DNA of 46,228 bases from Candidatus Firestoneibacteriota bacterium (lineage in GTDB: Bacteria; Oederibacteriota; D2-FULL-39-29), in contig CAIYPD010000107.1 of the NCBI GenBank assembly GCA_903928075.1, forward strand, positions 1-46,228, read 5' to 3'. The position numbers and the translations under genes were made by a program. The notes beneath the pieces were generated by a model. That model did not search any database. It saw only the letters and a program-made list of their open reading frames with translations, and was not told the origin of the DNA. Each line of letters opens with the position of its first letter. The first letter of the stretch is position 1. Shown one piece after another: positions 24,110 to 32,065 of the stretch.

Positions 24110-25660
24110 ATGGATTTTTATGAAAGGCAGCTAAAAACCCCATTATTTGATGCGGTTGTAAATTATGCCAAAAAGAAAAAAATTTCTTTCCATACTCCCG
24201 GGCATAAGCATGGTGACGGTATTCCTAAAAAATTCAGGGAATTTGTAGGCGCAAAGATATTTGATATTGATCTTACGCTTCTTGAAGAAGTCGATTCTCT
24301 CCAGGACCCCAAGACGGTTATTAAAGAAGCTCAGAAACTTGCGGCAGAAGCTTACGGCGCTGATTTTGCCTTTTTTCTCGTAAACGGTACCACCATCGGT
24401 AATCAGGCGATGATCCTTTCCGCATGTATGCCGGGCGACAAGATAATAATTCCCAGGAATGCTCACAAATCGGTAATTGCCGGAGTAATTTTAAGCGGAG
24501 CGATACCCGTATATATTTATCCCAGTTTTGACAAAGAACTCGGGATCATAACCAATGTCACCCCGCAGCAGGTTGAGGAGAAACTTAATCAACATCCGGA
24601 TGTCAAAGCCATACTGATTACTAATCCCACCTACAACGGGATAACTACGGATATCAGAGAAATTGTAAGAATCGCGCACAACCATAAAAAAATAATAATG
24701 GTAGATGAAGCGCACGGGCCGCATCTGAAGTTTCATCCGGACTTGCCTACTTCCGCAATGGAAGCCGGGGCAGATGTTTGCGTGCAAAGTACGCACAAGA
24801 TTATATCCGGAATGACTCAGGCCTCAATGCTGTTTGCCAGAAAGAGCGTAGATCTTATGAAGTTAAAGCGTATTTTGCAATTACTGCATACTACTTCTCC
24901 TTCATATATATTGATGGCTTCTTTAGATGTTGCCAGAATGCAGATGGCAACGCAAGGCAGAGAGATTCTTTCCAGAGTAATAAATATGGCAGGAGAAGCA
25001 AGAAAAGGAATTAAAGCCCAGGGCATCGGCTGCTTCGGCCGTGAGGCTATAGGCCGCGAAGGAATTTTTGGGCTGGATGTTACAAAACTTAATATTGACG
25101 CCACGGGAGTGGGAGATACCGGCTATGCCGTTCATAAACTGCTTAATAAAAAATATAATATTCAGGTTGAATTTGCGACTCCGACCAACCTGCTGGCAAT
25201 AATCAGTCTGGGAAACACAAAAAACGATATAGAAAAGCTCATATACGGCCTTAAAAATATAAAAAATAGCTATGTAAAAAACGAACAGGTAGTAAACGCT
25301 ATAAGAAGCGTTGGTTTTCCGAATCTGGTATCAGAGGTAGTTTTAACTCCCAGGGACGCTTCATTTTCTATCACCAAGAAAGTTCATTTCAAGGATGCTA
25401 TTGGCATGATTAGCGCCGAAGTAATCTGTCCGTATCCTCCCGGGATACCTCTTCTTGCTCCGGGAGAAAGAATAACTAAAGAAGTTTATGATTATCTCTT
25501 GTTCCTTAAAGACATGGGAACAATAATTAACGGACAGGATGATAAAAACCTTAATTTTATTAAAGTTGTCCAGGAACCCAAAATAGAAGGCGAAGCATTA
25601 AACAATATACTTGAAGTTAGCAAAATAATCGGCTATTCTGGTATGCCAAAGGGTTCGTAG
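24110..25660 (+). CDS. Orn/Lys/Arg decarboxylase (SpeA/Cad-like, fold type I)
   Basis: A 516-residue PLP decarboxylase of the compact Gram-positive SpeA type, which lacks the response-regulator wing domain of the E. coli inducible enzymes. Landmarks: FHTPGHKHG near the N-terminus, LVNGTTIGNQAMI, DEAHGPH, and the PLP lysine K230 in STHKIISGMTQ. It would make agmatine, cadaverine or putrescine; arginine is the commonest substrate for this subgroup. It has its own promoter. The final eight codons fall in the first copy of a 51-bp palindromic repeat, so the C-terminus may have been altered by repeat insertion. Confidence 0.88.
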   Translation: MDFYERQLKTPLFDAVVNYAKKKKISFHTPGHKHGDGIPKKFREFVGAKIFDIDLTLLEEVDSLQDPKTVIKEAQKLAAEAYGADFAFFLVNGTTIGNQAMILSACMPGDKIIIPRNAHKSVIAGVILSGAIPVYIYPSFDKELGIITNVTPQQVEEKLNQHPDVKAILITNPTYNGITTDIREIVRIAHNHKKIIMVDEAHGPHLKFHPDLPTSAMEAGADVCVQSTHKIISGMTQASMLFARKSVDLMKLKRILQLLHTTSPSYILMASLDVARMQMATQGREILSRVINMAGEARKGIKAQGIGCFGREAIGREGIFGLDVTKLNIDATGVGDTGYAVHKLLNKKYNIQVEFATPTNLLAIISLGNTKNDIEKLIYGLKNIKNSYVKNEQVVNAIRSVGFPNLVSEVVLTPRDASFSITKKVHFKDAIGMISAEVICPYPPGIPLLAPGERITKEVYDYLLFLKDMGTIINGQDDKNLNFIKVVQEPKIEGEALNNILEVSKIIGYSGMPKGS

Positions 25661-25829
25661 AACCAGTTTGGCATGATTAAAATATAATTTCCCACCAGAA
25701 CAAGCTTAGCTTATTCTGGTATGCCAAAGGGTTCGTAGAACCAGTTTGGCATGATTAAAATAATAACTTCCTATCAGATCACGGTCCAAAGACCGTATTC
25801 TGGTATGCCAAAGGGTTCTTAGAACCGGT
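25634..25829. repeat. three-copy palindromic repeat at the decarboxylase 3' end
   Basis: A 51-bp unit occurs identically at 25634-25684 and 25712-25762, and as a shortened, diverged copy at 25796-25828. Each unit holds the palindrome ATGCCAAA-GGGTTC-GTA-GAACC-TTTGGCAT (with small bulges). The spacers of 27 and 33 bp differ, and the second contains a GGTC/GACC hairpin. Copy 1 starts inside the decarboxylase coding region and contains its stop codon. It may serve as a stacked transcription stop or mRNA-stabilising structure. Confidence 0.85.
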
Positions 25830-25865
25830 AAATAAAAAAAGCTAAGAAGCAAGGAGAGGAAGAAG

Positions 25866-26006
25866 GTGTTGTATTGTTGCGAAGAATGTCCCTACTATGA
25901 AACCTGCAGCGAATCCGGGACTTTGCTCGAAGGTTGCTGCAAGAAGTGTATTTATTACAAAGATTGCCATGTTGAGGAGACCCATGATGAAGAAGACCAA
26001 GATTAA
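25866..26006 (+). CDS. 46-residue Cys-rich small protein
   Basis: A short open frame from GTG 25866 (or TTG 25869) to TAA 26006. The product has eight cysteines in two similar halves: C-C-x2-C-x5-C (CCEECPYYETC) and C-C-x2-C-x5-C (CCKKCIYYKDC). The end is acidic (EETHDEEDQD). This looks like two metal-binding knuckles. AAGGAGAGG at 25851-25859 gives a proper ribosome-binding site, and the frame overlaps the DksA-like start by 20 bases, implying coupling. The repeated, symmetric Cys spacing is hard to get by chance. Function unknown; metal binding is inference. Confidence 0.7.
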   Translation: MLYCCEECPYYETCSESGTLLEGCCKKCIYYKDCHVEETHDEEDQD

Positions 26007-26436
26007 AGTTAGTAAAAAAGTGAAACCTTTAAAAGCAAAAACAGCTAAAGTGAAGCCGGTCAAGGCCACAAAGCCGGTGAAAATAGAAAGAATGCCGGCG
26101 AAAGAGCTCAAGCAATATAAAGAGCTTTTGGTCTTGCTTAAAAAGAATATCATCGAAGAACTTAATAAAAATCTCGATGACAGTAAAAAAATTGATTTTA
26201 ACGAAGTAAAAGATTCGGTTGATTTGGCAAGTGATACCTATGATACGGAATTTCTTCATAATTTGAGCGATTCGGAAAAGCTCCAGGTGGAAAATATAGA
26301 TTATGCTCTGGAAAAAATAGAAAGCGGCTCCTTTGGGTCCTGTGAACTTTGCAGCAAAAAAATAAACAAAGTACGCCTTGAATCTCTTCCGCATACGAAG
26401 TACTGTATTGCTTGTCAGACAAAAAACGGGGGATGA
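25987..26436 (+). CDS. DksA/TraR-family zinc-finger protein
   Basis: A 149-residue protein with a Lys-rich N-terminal tail, a helical central region and a C-terminal C4 zinc finger (CELC...CIAC), the DksA/TraR/YteA layout. Such proteins bind RNA polymerase near the secondary channel or are uncharacterised general stress factors. The DxxDxA tip motif of true DksA is not clear; DLASDTYD is the nearest segment. The frame extends upstream to 25897, but those codons overlap the Cys-rich gene in another frame. GAGGAG at 25974-25979 favours ATG 25987 (ATG 25984 is the alternative). polA starts 16 bases after it. Confidence 0.82.
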   Translation: MKKTKIKVSKKVKPLKAKTAKVKPVKATKPVKIERMPAKELKQYKELLVLLKKNIIEELNKNLDDSKKIDFNEVKDSVDLASDTYDTEFLHNLSDSEKLQVENIDYALEKIESGSFGSCELCSKKINKVRLESLPHTKYCIACQTKNGG

Positions 26437-26452
26437 TTACCACGGGAAGGAA

Positions 26453-29014
26453 ATGGTAGAGAAAAGGAAAAAACTATTTTTAATTGACGGCAATTCGTAT
26501 CTCTACCGCAGTTACTATGCGATAAAAAATTTAAAGACAAAAAAAGGCGCGCCAACCAATGCAGTCTTCGGGGTGGCGCGCCTTTTATTTAAGATATTAA
26601 AAAATTACAAGCCGGATTACCTTGCATTTACTTTTGATACCAAAGGCCCTACCTCGCGCCATAAGGCTTTTGCTGATTATAAGGTGCACCGTCAACCTAC
26701 TCCCGAGGATTTACTTCTGCAGCTTCCGGTTACAAAAGAACTGATAAAAGCATTTAATATTCCTTCTTTTGAACTTTCGGGTTATGAAGCTGACGATATA
26801 ATCAATTATCTGGCAAAAAAAGGCGAAAACGCAGGCCTGGATGTCGTAATACTTACGGGCGACAAGGATTTGCTGCAACTGGTAAATGAACGGATAACAA
26901 TAATGAGTGTTAATAAAGACGATTATTTTTATGATTCTTTAAAAGTTAAAGAGAAATACGGAATTACCCCCGGCCAAATGATAGATTTTCTTGCTTTGCT
27001 GGGAGACGCAAGCGACAATATACCGGGAGTTGACGGCATAGGGGAAAAAACCGCTTCTGAATTACTTAAGGAATTCAAAGGTCTTGACGAAATTTACACC
27101 AATCTTTCAAAAATAAAGAGCGAAAAGCAGAGAGAAAAACTTGAAAAAGGCAAAGAAATGGCTTATTTAAGCCGGAAGCTTGCAACCCTTATTGAGCCTC
27201 CCTTGAATATTTCCATAGAGGAACTTGTTATAAGGGCTCCGGATTCTAAGGCGGTACTGGAGAGGTTAACAGAACTGGAATTTGTTTCCTTAAAAGAGGA
27301 TTTCAAAAAACTTGGCTTTGCTCCCGCCGCTGTAAGAGAAGATGATCTTTTTACCGAAGAAAATAAAACCGAAAACATTTTTCTGCCGGTTGGCAGCAAA
27401 AAAGAGTTTGAAGAATTGCAGGAAAAACTTAAAGGAAGCAAAGAAGCTGCCCTGGCACTTTTTGACGGAAAGCTGCAGATTAGCCTGAAATCGGGCGAGG
27501 CTTTCAGCCTGGAAACCGCGAAATACGATTTTACCGGGCTTTTTGACGGACCAAAAACGGAGTATATATTCTATGATTATAAAAAATTCTTAAGACAGTA
27601 TGCGGGAGAAGCACAAAAAGTAAAAGTGTTTGACTGCCTGCTGGCGGCTTATGTCTTAAATTCCGAACTGGGCAATTACGCGCCTGCCGGAGTTGTTTTC
27701 AGGTATTTATCAAAGAATCCGGCCGAAGGCCAGGAGGTTTCTTTTCTTATAGATCTGAAGAAGGCGCTTCTGCAGGAACTATCTGAGCAGAAACTGCTCT
27801 CTCTTTTTGAAAATGTCGAAATCCCCTTAATCCCCGTGCTTGCCTCTATGGAAAAGGAAGGTATAAAACTTGATATTCAATATTTAAAAAAGCTTTCCGG
27901 AAATATAGAGAAGACTCTTGAAGAACTTGTCAAAAAAATCTATGTTCTGGCCGGCGAAGAGTTTAATATAAATTCTTCGCAGCAGCTGGGGAAAATACTT
28001 TTTGAAAAATTAAAACTACCTACGGTAAAAAAGACTAAGACCGGGTTCTCCACCGATGTAGAGGTGCTGGAAGTGCTTTCCGCGAAATCCCCGCTTCCTG
28101 CAAATTTATTGGAGTACCGGCAGTTGACCAAGTTAAAAAATACCTATATTGACGCTCTTCCTCTCCTTGCGGATAAAGAGGACAAGATACACACTACCTT
28201 TGACCAGACCGGAACCGCCACAGGAAGGCTTTCCAGTTTGAATCCCAATATTCAAAATATCCCCGTTAGAAAAGAAATAGGAAAAGAGATAAGAAGAGCT
28301 TTTGTAGTTTCAAAAGAAAACTGGAAGATGATTTCGGCGGATTACTCGCAAATTGAACTGAGAATACTTGCTCATTTCTCGGGGGACAGCAATCTTCTGG
28401 ATGCTTTTAAAAAGGACGAAGATGTTCATACCCGCACTGCCGCAGAGATATTTGGCATAGATAAAACTCTGGTTACTTCAGAGGAGCGGAGCGCAGCCAA
28501 GACGGTGAACTTCGGAATAATTTACGGTATTTCGGCTTTTGGCTTGGCCAAGCAGCTGAAGATAGGAAGGACCGAGGCGCAGAAATATATAGACAGTTAT
28601 CTGGCAAAATACCCCGGTGTAGATAAGTTCATGAGAAGCCTTAAGGAAAAAGCGCATAAAGAAGGTTTCGTGGAAACTTTACTCGGTAGAAAAAGATTTA
28701 TACCTGATATTGAAAGCAGTAACAGGAATGTCCGGGAAAATGCCGAGAGAATGGCCATAAATGCGCCGATACAAGGCTCGGCCTCGGATATAATCAAAGT
28801 TGCAATGATAAATCTGCATAGTATAATGAAGAAAGAGGGTTGGAAAGGGAAACTGCTTCTTCAGGTGCATGATGAATTGATCCTGGAATGCCCGGAAAAA
28901 GAGGTTGAAAAGCTTATAAAAACAGTAAAAGCAGCGATGGAAAATGTAGTGGAACTCAAGGTTCCGCTAAAAGTAGATATTAAATCGGGGGATAATTGGT
29001 GTGAATGCAAATAA
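26453..29014 (+). CDS. polA: DNA polymerase I
   Basis: An 853-residue family A polymerase. Residues ~1-290 are the 5'-3' exonuclease (LFLIDGNSYLYRSYYA, GYEADDIINYLA, TGDKDLLQL, LLGDASDNIPGV). The middle part is a 3'-5' exonuclease-like fold that lacks the acidic FDTET-type motif, so proofreading is probably lost. The polymerase motifs are intact: A with D630 (ADYSQIELRILAHFSGD), B (KTVNFGIIYG) and C with D807 (VHDEL). It acts in replication-primer removal and repair. The ATG at 26453 has GGGAAGG upstream; a longer in-frame start at 26378 lies inside the DksA-like gene and is rejected. It overlaps coaE by 14 bases. Confidence 0.95.
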   Translation: MVEKRKKLFLIDGNSYLYRSYYAIKNLKTKKGAPTNAVFGVARLLFKILKNYKPDYLAFTFDTKGPTSRHKAFADYKVHRQPTPEDLLLQLPVTKELIKAFNIPSFELSGYEADDIINYLAKKGENAGLDVVILTGDKDLLQLVNERITIMSVNKDDYFYDSLKVKEKYGITPGQMIDFLALLGDASDNIPGVDGIGEKTASELLKEFKGLDEIYTNLSKIKSEKQREKLEKGKEMAYLSRKLATLIEPPLNISIEELVIRAPDSKAVLERLTELEFVSLKEDFKKLGFAPAAVREDDLFTEENKTENIFLPVGSKKEFEELQEKLKGSKEAALALFDGKLQISLKSGEAFSLETAKYDFTGLFDGPKTEYIFYDYKKFLRQYAGEAQKVKVFDCLLAAYVLNSELGNYAPAGVVFRYLSKNPAEGQEVSFLIDLKKALLQELSEQKLLSLFENVEIPLIPVLASMEKEGIKLDIQYLKKLSGNIEKTLEELVKKIYVLAGEEFNINSSQQLGKILFEKLKLPTVKKTKTGFSTDVEVLEVLSAKSPLPANLLEYRQLTKLKNTYIDALPLLADKEDKIHTTFDQTGTATGRLSSLNPNIQNIPVRKEIGKEIRRAFVVSKENWKMISADYSQIELRILAHFSGDSNLLDAFKKDEDVHTRTAAEIFGIDKTLVTSEERSAAKTVNFGIIYGISAFGLAKQLKIGRTEAQKYIDSYLAKYPGVDKFMRSLKEKAHKEGFVETLLGRKRFIPDIESSNRNVRENAERMAINAPIQGSASDIIKVAMINLHSIMKKEGWKGKLLLQVHDELILECPEKEVEKLIKTVKAAMENVVELKVPLKVDIKSGDNWCECK

Positions 29015-29603
29015 ACCTGTTATAGGTATTACCGGAGGGCTGGCCACGGGAAAAAGTACCGTGGCGGAAATATTGAAAAAGGAATTCAAATATTATATAA
29101 GTGCCGATGAGGTAGCCGGAAATATAGTAAAAAAAGGAAAACCCGCTTTAAAAAAACTTGTTAAAGTCTTTGGCCGGACGGTGCTCGCAAAAGGCGGGTC
29201 GCTTGACAGAAAACAACTCGCCGGAATAATATTCAATAATTATAAGAAAAGAAAACTTCTTGAAAAAATACTTCACCCTTTGGTAATTGCAGAAATAAAA
29301 AGATACATAACGCAATTTAAAATAAAGAACCGGATTATTATTTTTGAAGCGCCTTTACTTTTTGAAGCAAGAATGGAAAAAATGGCCGATATTATTGTGG
29401 TTGTGGCTTCTTCAAAGAAAAAGCAGGTTCAAAGGTTTATAAAAACCGGACACTCCAGAAAAGACAGTCTTTTAAGAATAAAGGCCCAGTTACCGCTCAA
29501 AGAAAAAATTAAAAAAGCCGACATAGTTCTTTATAACAATGGAAGCCTTAAGGAGCTTAAGAAAAATGTTAAGAGTCTTGCCAAAATATTAAAAGAACTG
29601 TGA
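29001..29603 (+). CDS. coaE: dephospho-CoA kinase
   Basis: CoaE phosphorylates dephospho-CoA in the last step of coenzyme A synthesis. The 200-residue protein has the P-loop GITGGLATGKST, the ADEVAGNIV segment, HPLV and EAPLLFEA. The GTG start at 29001 lies inside the end of polA, a common polA-coaE arrangement that suggests coupling. The C-terminus is Lys-rich but of normal length. Confidence 0.94.
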   Translation: MNANKPVIGITGGLATGKSTVAEILKKEFKYYISADEVAGNIVKKGKPALKKLVKVFGRTVLAKGGSLDRKQLAGIIFNNYKKRKLLEKILHPLVIAEIKRYITQFKIKNRIIIFEAPLLFEARMEKMADIIVVVASSKKKQVQRFIKTGHSRKDSLLRIKAQLPLKEKIKKADIVLYNNGSLKELKKNVKSLAKILKEL

Positions 29604-29670
29604 GAGGAAAGCTTAAAAATAAATTCTAAGATCAATCCTCCAAAAAGACTGGCGGACGACAATATCACAC

Positions 29671-29781
29671 GCACTAAGGTAAGTCGAATTCTAAACAGGA
29701 TCGTTGAAGATATTTATTGGTATTAAACAAAAATAGATATAACTGCAACGATTTTGTTTAGTGCTTAGAATTTTAATCTTA
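29671..29781. repeat. inverted-repeat element, AT-rich arm family (copy B)
   Basis: The left arm at 29671-29707 contains GAATTCTAAACAGGATCGTTGA. The right arm at 29743-29781 contains CTGCAACGATTTTGTTTAG followed by TGCTTAGAATTTT, an inverse copy. It matches copies A and C and sits directly before the next small gene. Confidence 0.65.
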
Positions 29782-29803
29782 GTTATTATTTTGAGGAGTT
29801 TTT

Positions 29804-30154
29804 ATGCTTGAATACCCATCGCTTAACCGTACCGCCCTGGTCGTAAATCCCTTAAAGCCCTACTGGGATTGGGCAAATAATATTAAAGACGGCATCCCCA
29901 TCGGGGAAAAGCAGTATACTCCGACAGAAATGGACACTACTGTTTATCTTATTCCTGACCTTGATCCCGCTTTGGTGCAAAAACATATTGAAGAGATATA
30001 TTTGGAAATATTCGAAGACGAACTTAATGCCTGGTGGATCAAAGAAGAAGATTGGCCTAAAGAGCGAACTTATGAGGTATTTAAAAAATGGTTTGAGGTA
30101 AGGATTGCTCCGCTGGTTTATGATACCAGTGACGGCGACCTGACAAAAGAGTGA
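29804..30154 (+). CDS. conserved uncharacterised 116-residue protein
   Basis: A small acidic, Trp-rich protein without a signal peptide or cysteines. Visible features are NPLKPYWDWANN at the N-terminus, TVYLIPDLDP, EIFEDELNAWW, then WFEVRIAPLVYD. I recall similar short proteins in many bacteria with the same order (xxPKQPxxDW, YLxPxxx, FExELxxW), but no function is known to me. GAGGAG precedes the ATG. It lies between two arms of the AT-rich repeat family, with coaE upstream and an anchored small protein downstream. Confidence 0.7.
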   Translation: MLEYPSLNRTALVVNPLKPYWDWANNIKDGIPIGEKQYTPTEMDTTVYLIPDLDPALVQKHIEEIYLEIFEDELNAWWIKEEDWPKERTYEVFKKWFEVRIAPLVYDTSDGDLTKE

Positions 30155-30160
30155 TCGTCG

Positions 30161-30207
30161 CCTAAATTCGAAGCACTAAATTCGAAATTCTAAACAAAAT
30201 CGTAGTA
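30161..30207. repeat. AT-rich arm family, left arm of copy C
   Basis: Contains GAAGCACTAAATTCG and AATTCTAAACAAAATCGTAG. Its inverse partner is 530 bp away at 30736-30780, on the other side of a complete gene. In copies A and B the arms are only tens of bases apart. Confidence 0.65.
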
Positions 30208-30242
30208 GGATATACCTTAAAACATTTCCTATAGAGGACGCG

Positions 30243-30695
30243 ATGCCGGCTAAAAAGCTAATTTTTAAATGGTTAGTTATTGTTGTGGTTATAATATTCG
30301 GGCCGGGTTCTATTATTATCACTTGGTATGCCAAATACATTGTTCCAAATTATTACGAACCTTTGAAGTTAAAGCAGAAAGTGGTTGAAAAGGCAATTAA
30401 TCCTCCACAATCAAAAAATAAAACTGTGACGAAACTAAAGGTCGAAGAACCAAAAATACAAAAAGATCAAATTGCCGTATTTCTATCAGATACTGAAAAG
30501 CATGTTTTAATAGATTACAAAACAGAAAAAGCAATAGTAGACAAACTAGTGAATGAGTTATTGGATAAAGAGAAAAATAAAGGCATTGTTACAATAAAAA
30601 GCGGTGCAGAGGGGAAATGGGAATCAGCAGAACAAATAATGTCTATATGTAAAAAAAGAGGATTTAAATATAATTTAGCAAGCATTAAAGAATAG
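30243..30695 (+). CDS. membrane-anchored small protein, possibly ExbD-like
   Basis: A 150-residue protein with one N-terminal transmembrane helix (residues ~8-30), a Lys-rich stretch, and a C-terminal domain of about 75 residues. The domain (IAVFLSDTEKHVLIDY, then IVDKLVNELLDKEK and VTIKSGAEGKWESAEQIMS) follows the strand-helix-strand order of the ExbD/TolR periplasmic domain. The usual ExbD transmembrane Asp is not apparent. It is flanked by inverse repeat arms. The ribosome-binding site is weak (GAGGACGCG before ATG). ExbD-like is a guess from shape; it may be unrelated. Confidence 0.5.
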   Translation: MPAKKLIFKWLVIVVVIIFGPGSIIITWYAKYIVPNYYEPLKLKQKVVEKAINPPQSKNKTVTKLKVEEPKIQKDQIAVFLSDTEKHVLIDYKTEKAIVDKLVNELLDKEKNKGIVTIKSGAEGKWESAEQIMSICKKRGFKYNLASIKE

Positions 30696-30735
30696 AAAAT
30701 ACTAACCAACTAAAATGAAACAATTTAAATATAGG

Positions 30736-30780
30736 TGCAACGATTTTGTTTCGAATTTCGAGTTTCGGATTTAGAATTTG
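30736..30780. repeat. AT-rich arm family, right arm of copy C
   Basis: GTGCAACGATTTTGTTTCG followed by AATTTCGAG and TTTAGAATTTG; inverse of 30161-30207. It ends a few bases before the HAD gene stop codon. Confidence 0.65.
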
Positions 30781-30782
30781 TT

Positions 30783-31397
30783 TTACTTGACTCCCAGCTT
30801 TTTCAGGTCCCTTTCAAGTTGTTTCGCTGACTTAAACAAGATGGCTTTTAAACCTAAAGCCCTTGCTGCGTCAACAAATTCGGAAATATCGTCAATGTAG
30901 ACGCATTCTTCGGGCTTGCAGCCGGCTAAAGCCACGGCTTTCAAATATATACAGGGATGCGGTTTCATTATGCCCTCTCTGAAGGAAAGGACTCCCTTAT
31001 TAAATACATCCTTAAGAAACATATTCTTAATGCAGTATTCGTAATGAAGGATATTGGTATTTGAGAGGCAAATCAATTTATAGCGCTTTTTGATTCTTAA
31101 GTATAACTCATAGACCGGTGTATTGAGAGTGAATATTCTTGAAAAAATATCTTTGAATTCTTCAAAAGAAATCCTGAGTTTAAACCGGCTTTTAATACCT
31201 TTGAAAATAGCAGGCGGTTTTATTTCTCCGCGGTCGAACTTGATGTCTATCTTATTATGGTAGATATAATCATATACATCTTTCCGTTTACAGCCCGCAA
31301 GTTTTGCGAGCCGGCCGCACGAAATATTATGGTTAAAATGCACAAAAACGCGGCCAAGATCAGAGATAACAGCTTTAATTGCTATGGCTTTTTTCAT
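30783..31397 (-). CDS. HAD-superfamily hydrolase (subfamily IA)
   Basis: A 204-residue HAD phosphatase-like protein. Motif I is ISDLGRV, where the second Asp of DxD is replaced by Gly, as in the YihX-like group with DLGGV/DLGNV. Motif II is LSNTN, motif III is the KPHPCIY lysine and motif IV is YIDD. An alpha-helical cap lies between motifs I and II. The substrate is probably a small phosphorylated metabolite. The frame opens at 31409, but that ATG lies inside a good -10 box (TGC-TATGCT). The ATG at 31397 is seven bases after that box and has no ribosome-binding site, which suggests a leaderless mRNA. Confidence 0.83.
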   Translation of the reverse strand: MKKAIAIKAVISDLGRVFVHFNHNISCGRLAKLAGCKRKDVYDYIYHNKIDIKFDRGEIKPPAIFKGIKSRFKLRISFEEFKDIFSRIFTLNTPVYELYLRIKKRYKLICLSNTNILHYEYCIKNMFLKDVFNKGVLSFREGIMKPHPCIYLKAVALAGCKPEECVYIDDISEFVDAARALGLKAILFKSAKQLERDLKKLGVK

Positions 31398-31404
31398 ACG
31401 GGTT

Positions 31405-31433
31405 AGCATAGCACGAAAATAGTGTATTTTCTA
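31405..31433 (-). promoter_or_regulatory. extended -10 promoter of the HAD gene
   Basis: On the minus strand: TAGAAA (31433-31428), a 17-bp spacer ending in TGC, and TATGCT (31410-31405). The ATG follows after seven bases. Confidence 0.5.
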
Positions 31434-31464
31434 GAATAAATTAAGGCAAAATTAAGGCCTTCTC

Positions 31465-31493
31465 TTGACAGTATTGTGAAAAATAAGTATAAT
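31465..31493 (+). promoter_or_regulatory. consensus promoter of the first PilZ gene
   Basis: Perfect TTGACA (31465-31470) and perfect TATAAT (31488-31493), with a 17-bp spacer. The expected start of transcription, about 31500, coincides with the first ATG of the PilZ gene. Confidence 0.85.
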
Positions 31494-31499
31494 GAACGC

Positions 31500-31862
31500 A
31501 TGACAATGAAAGACAAAAGAAAACAAATGCGCGTGAGAGTTGCGCTCCCGGTGCAAATCTATGATGTGCTTAATAACAAGAGTTTTGTCGGCACCATTAT
31601 TGATATTTCTGTCGGGGGAGTTTCTATGGTAACCAGAGAGGAACTGCCGGTCAATACGCCTATCTCTTTAACTTTCACCTTCGAAGACCTTCTATATAAA
31701 CGGCTTTCGGCTGATGTGGTTCGGGAAACAAAAAAGGATGATGAACAATACATCGGCATTGCCTTTTGTGATTTGAATCCGAGGGATATGAACAAGCTTG
31801 ATAATATGATAAGAATAGTTAATGCAAGAAATAAGAGGGCGCTGCAGAGAGAGCATATATAA
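31500..31862 (+). CDS. single-domain PilZ protein (c-di-GMP receptor type), paralog 1
   Basis: A 120-residue PilZ-only protein. Both ligand motifs are present: RxxxR in KRKQMRVRVALP and the D-x-S-x-x-G motif in IDISVGGVS. It should bind cyclic di-GMP and act on an unknown partner. The frame is open from GTG 31476, but that codon lies between the -35 and -10 boxes. The ATG at 31500 (or 31506) is the only start the transcript can contain, and no ribosome-binding site precedes it. A close paralog lies 1.7 kb downstream past an IS3 element. The only GGDEF protein in the window is at 5353. Confidence 0.87.
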   Translation: MTMKDKRKQMRVRVALPVQIYDVLNNKSFVGTIIDISVGGVSMVTREELPVNTPISLTFTFEDLLYKRLSADVVRETKKDDEQYIGIAFCDLNPRDMNKLDNMIRIVNARNKRALQREHI

Positions 31863-31917
31863 AATAATAACTTTTTGGGTTCAAATTAAACGGGAGTTAT
31901 TCTTTAGAGTAGGCGGG

Positions 31918-31957
31918 TCTATTCTGCCGAAAGCTAACCCCAAGACCTTTTTTGGAT
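31918..31957 (+). terminator. possible terminator after PilZ paralog 1
   Basis: GGTCT and AGACC, separated by about 22 bases, are followed directly by TTTTTT. The stem is short and the loop long, so this is weak. A longer AT hairpin (AATATTTAAT at 32004, ATTAAATATT at 32032) lies farther on. Confidence 0.35.
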
Positions 31958-32065
31958 CCGGCTAACTTAATATAAATTTCTACGAGAAATAACCGATAGG
32001 GGGAATATTTAATTATCATAATTCTGTCGGTATTAAATATTAATCGGAATTATTTTTCGATTTTG

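Noticed and set aside
25634-25829. CRISPR-like array (three repeats with two spacers)
   Set aside because: Repeat units are 51 bp and palindromic, the spacers contain their own hairpins, copy 1 overlaps coding sequence, and no cas gene is in the window.
25897-25986. Longer N-terminus for the DksA-like protein
   Set aside because: These codons overlap the Cys-rich gene in another frame, the upstream ATG lacks a ribosome-binding site, and GAGGAG lies before 25987.
29671-30780. Integron gene-cassette array with attC sites
   Set aside because: The arms lack the GTTRRRY/RYYYAAC core pairs of attC sites, and no integrase is present; similar arms also occur between housekeeping genes.
31880-32040. 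c-di-GMP riboswitch between the PilZ genes
   Set aside because: The region has a GAAA and several stems, but the conserved GEMM core segments and their order are not there.
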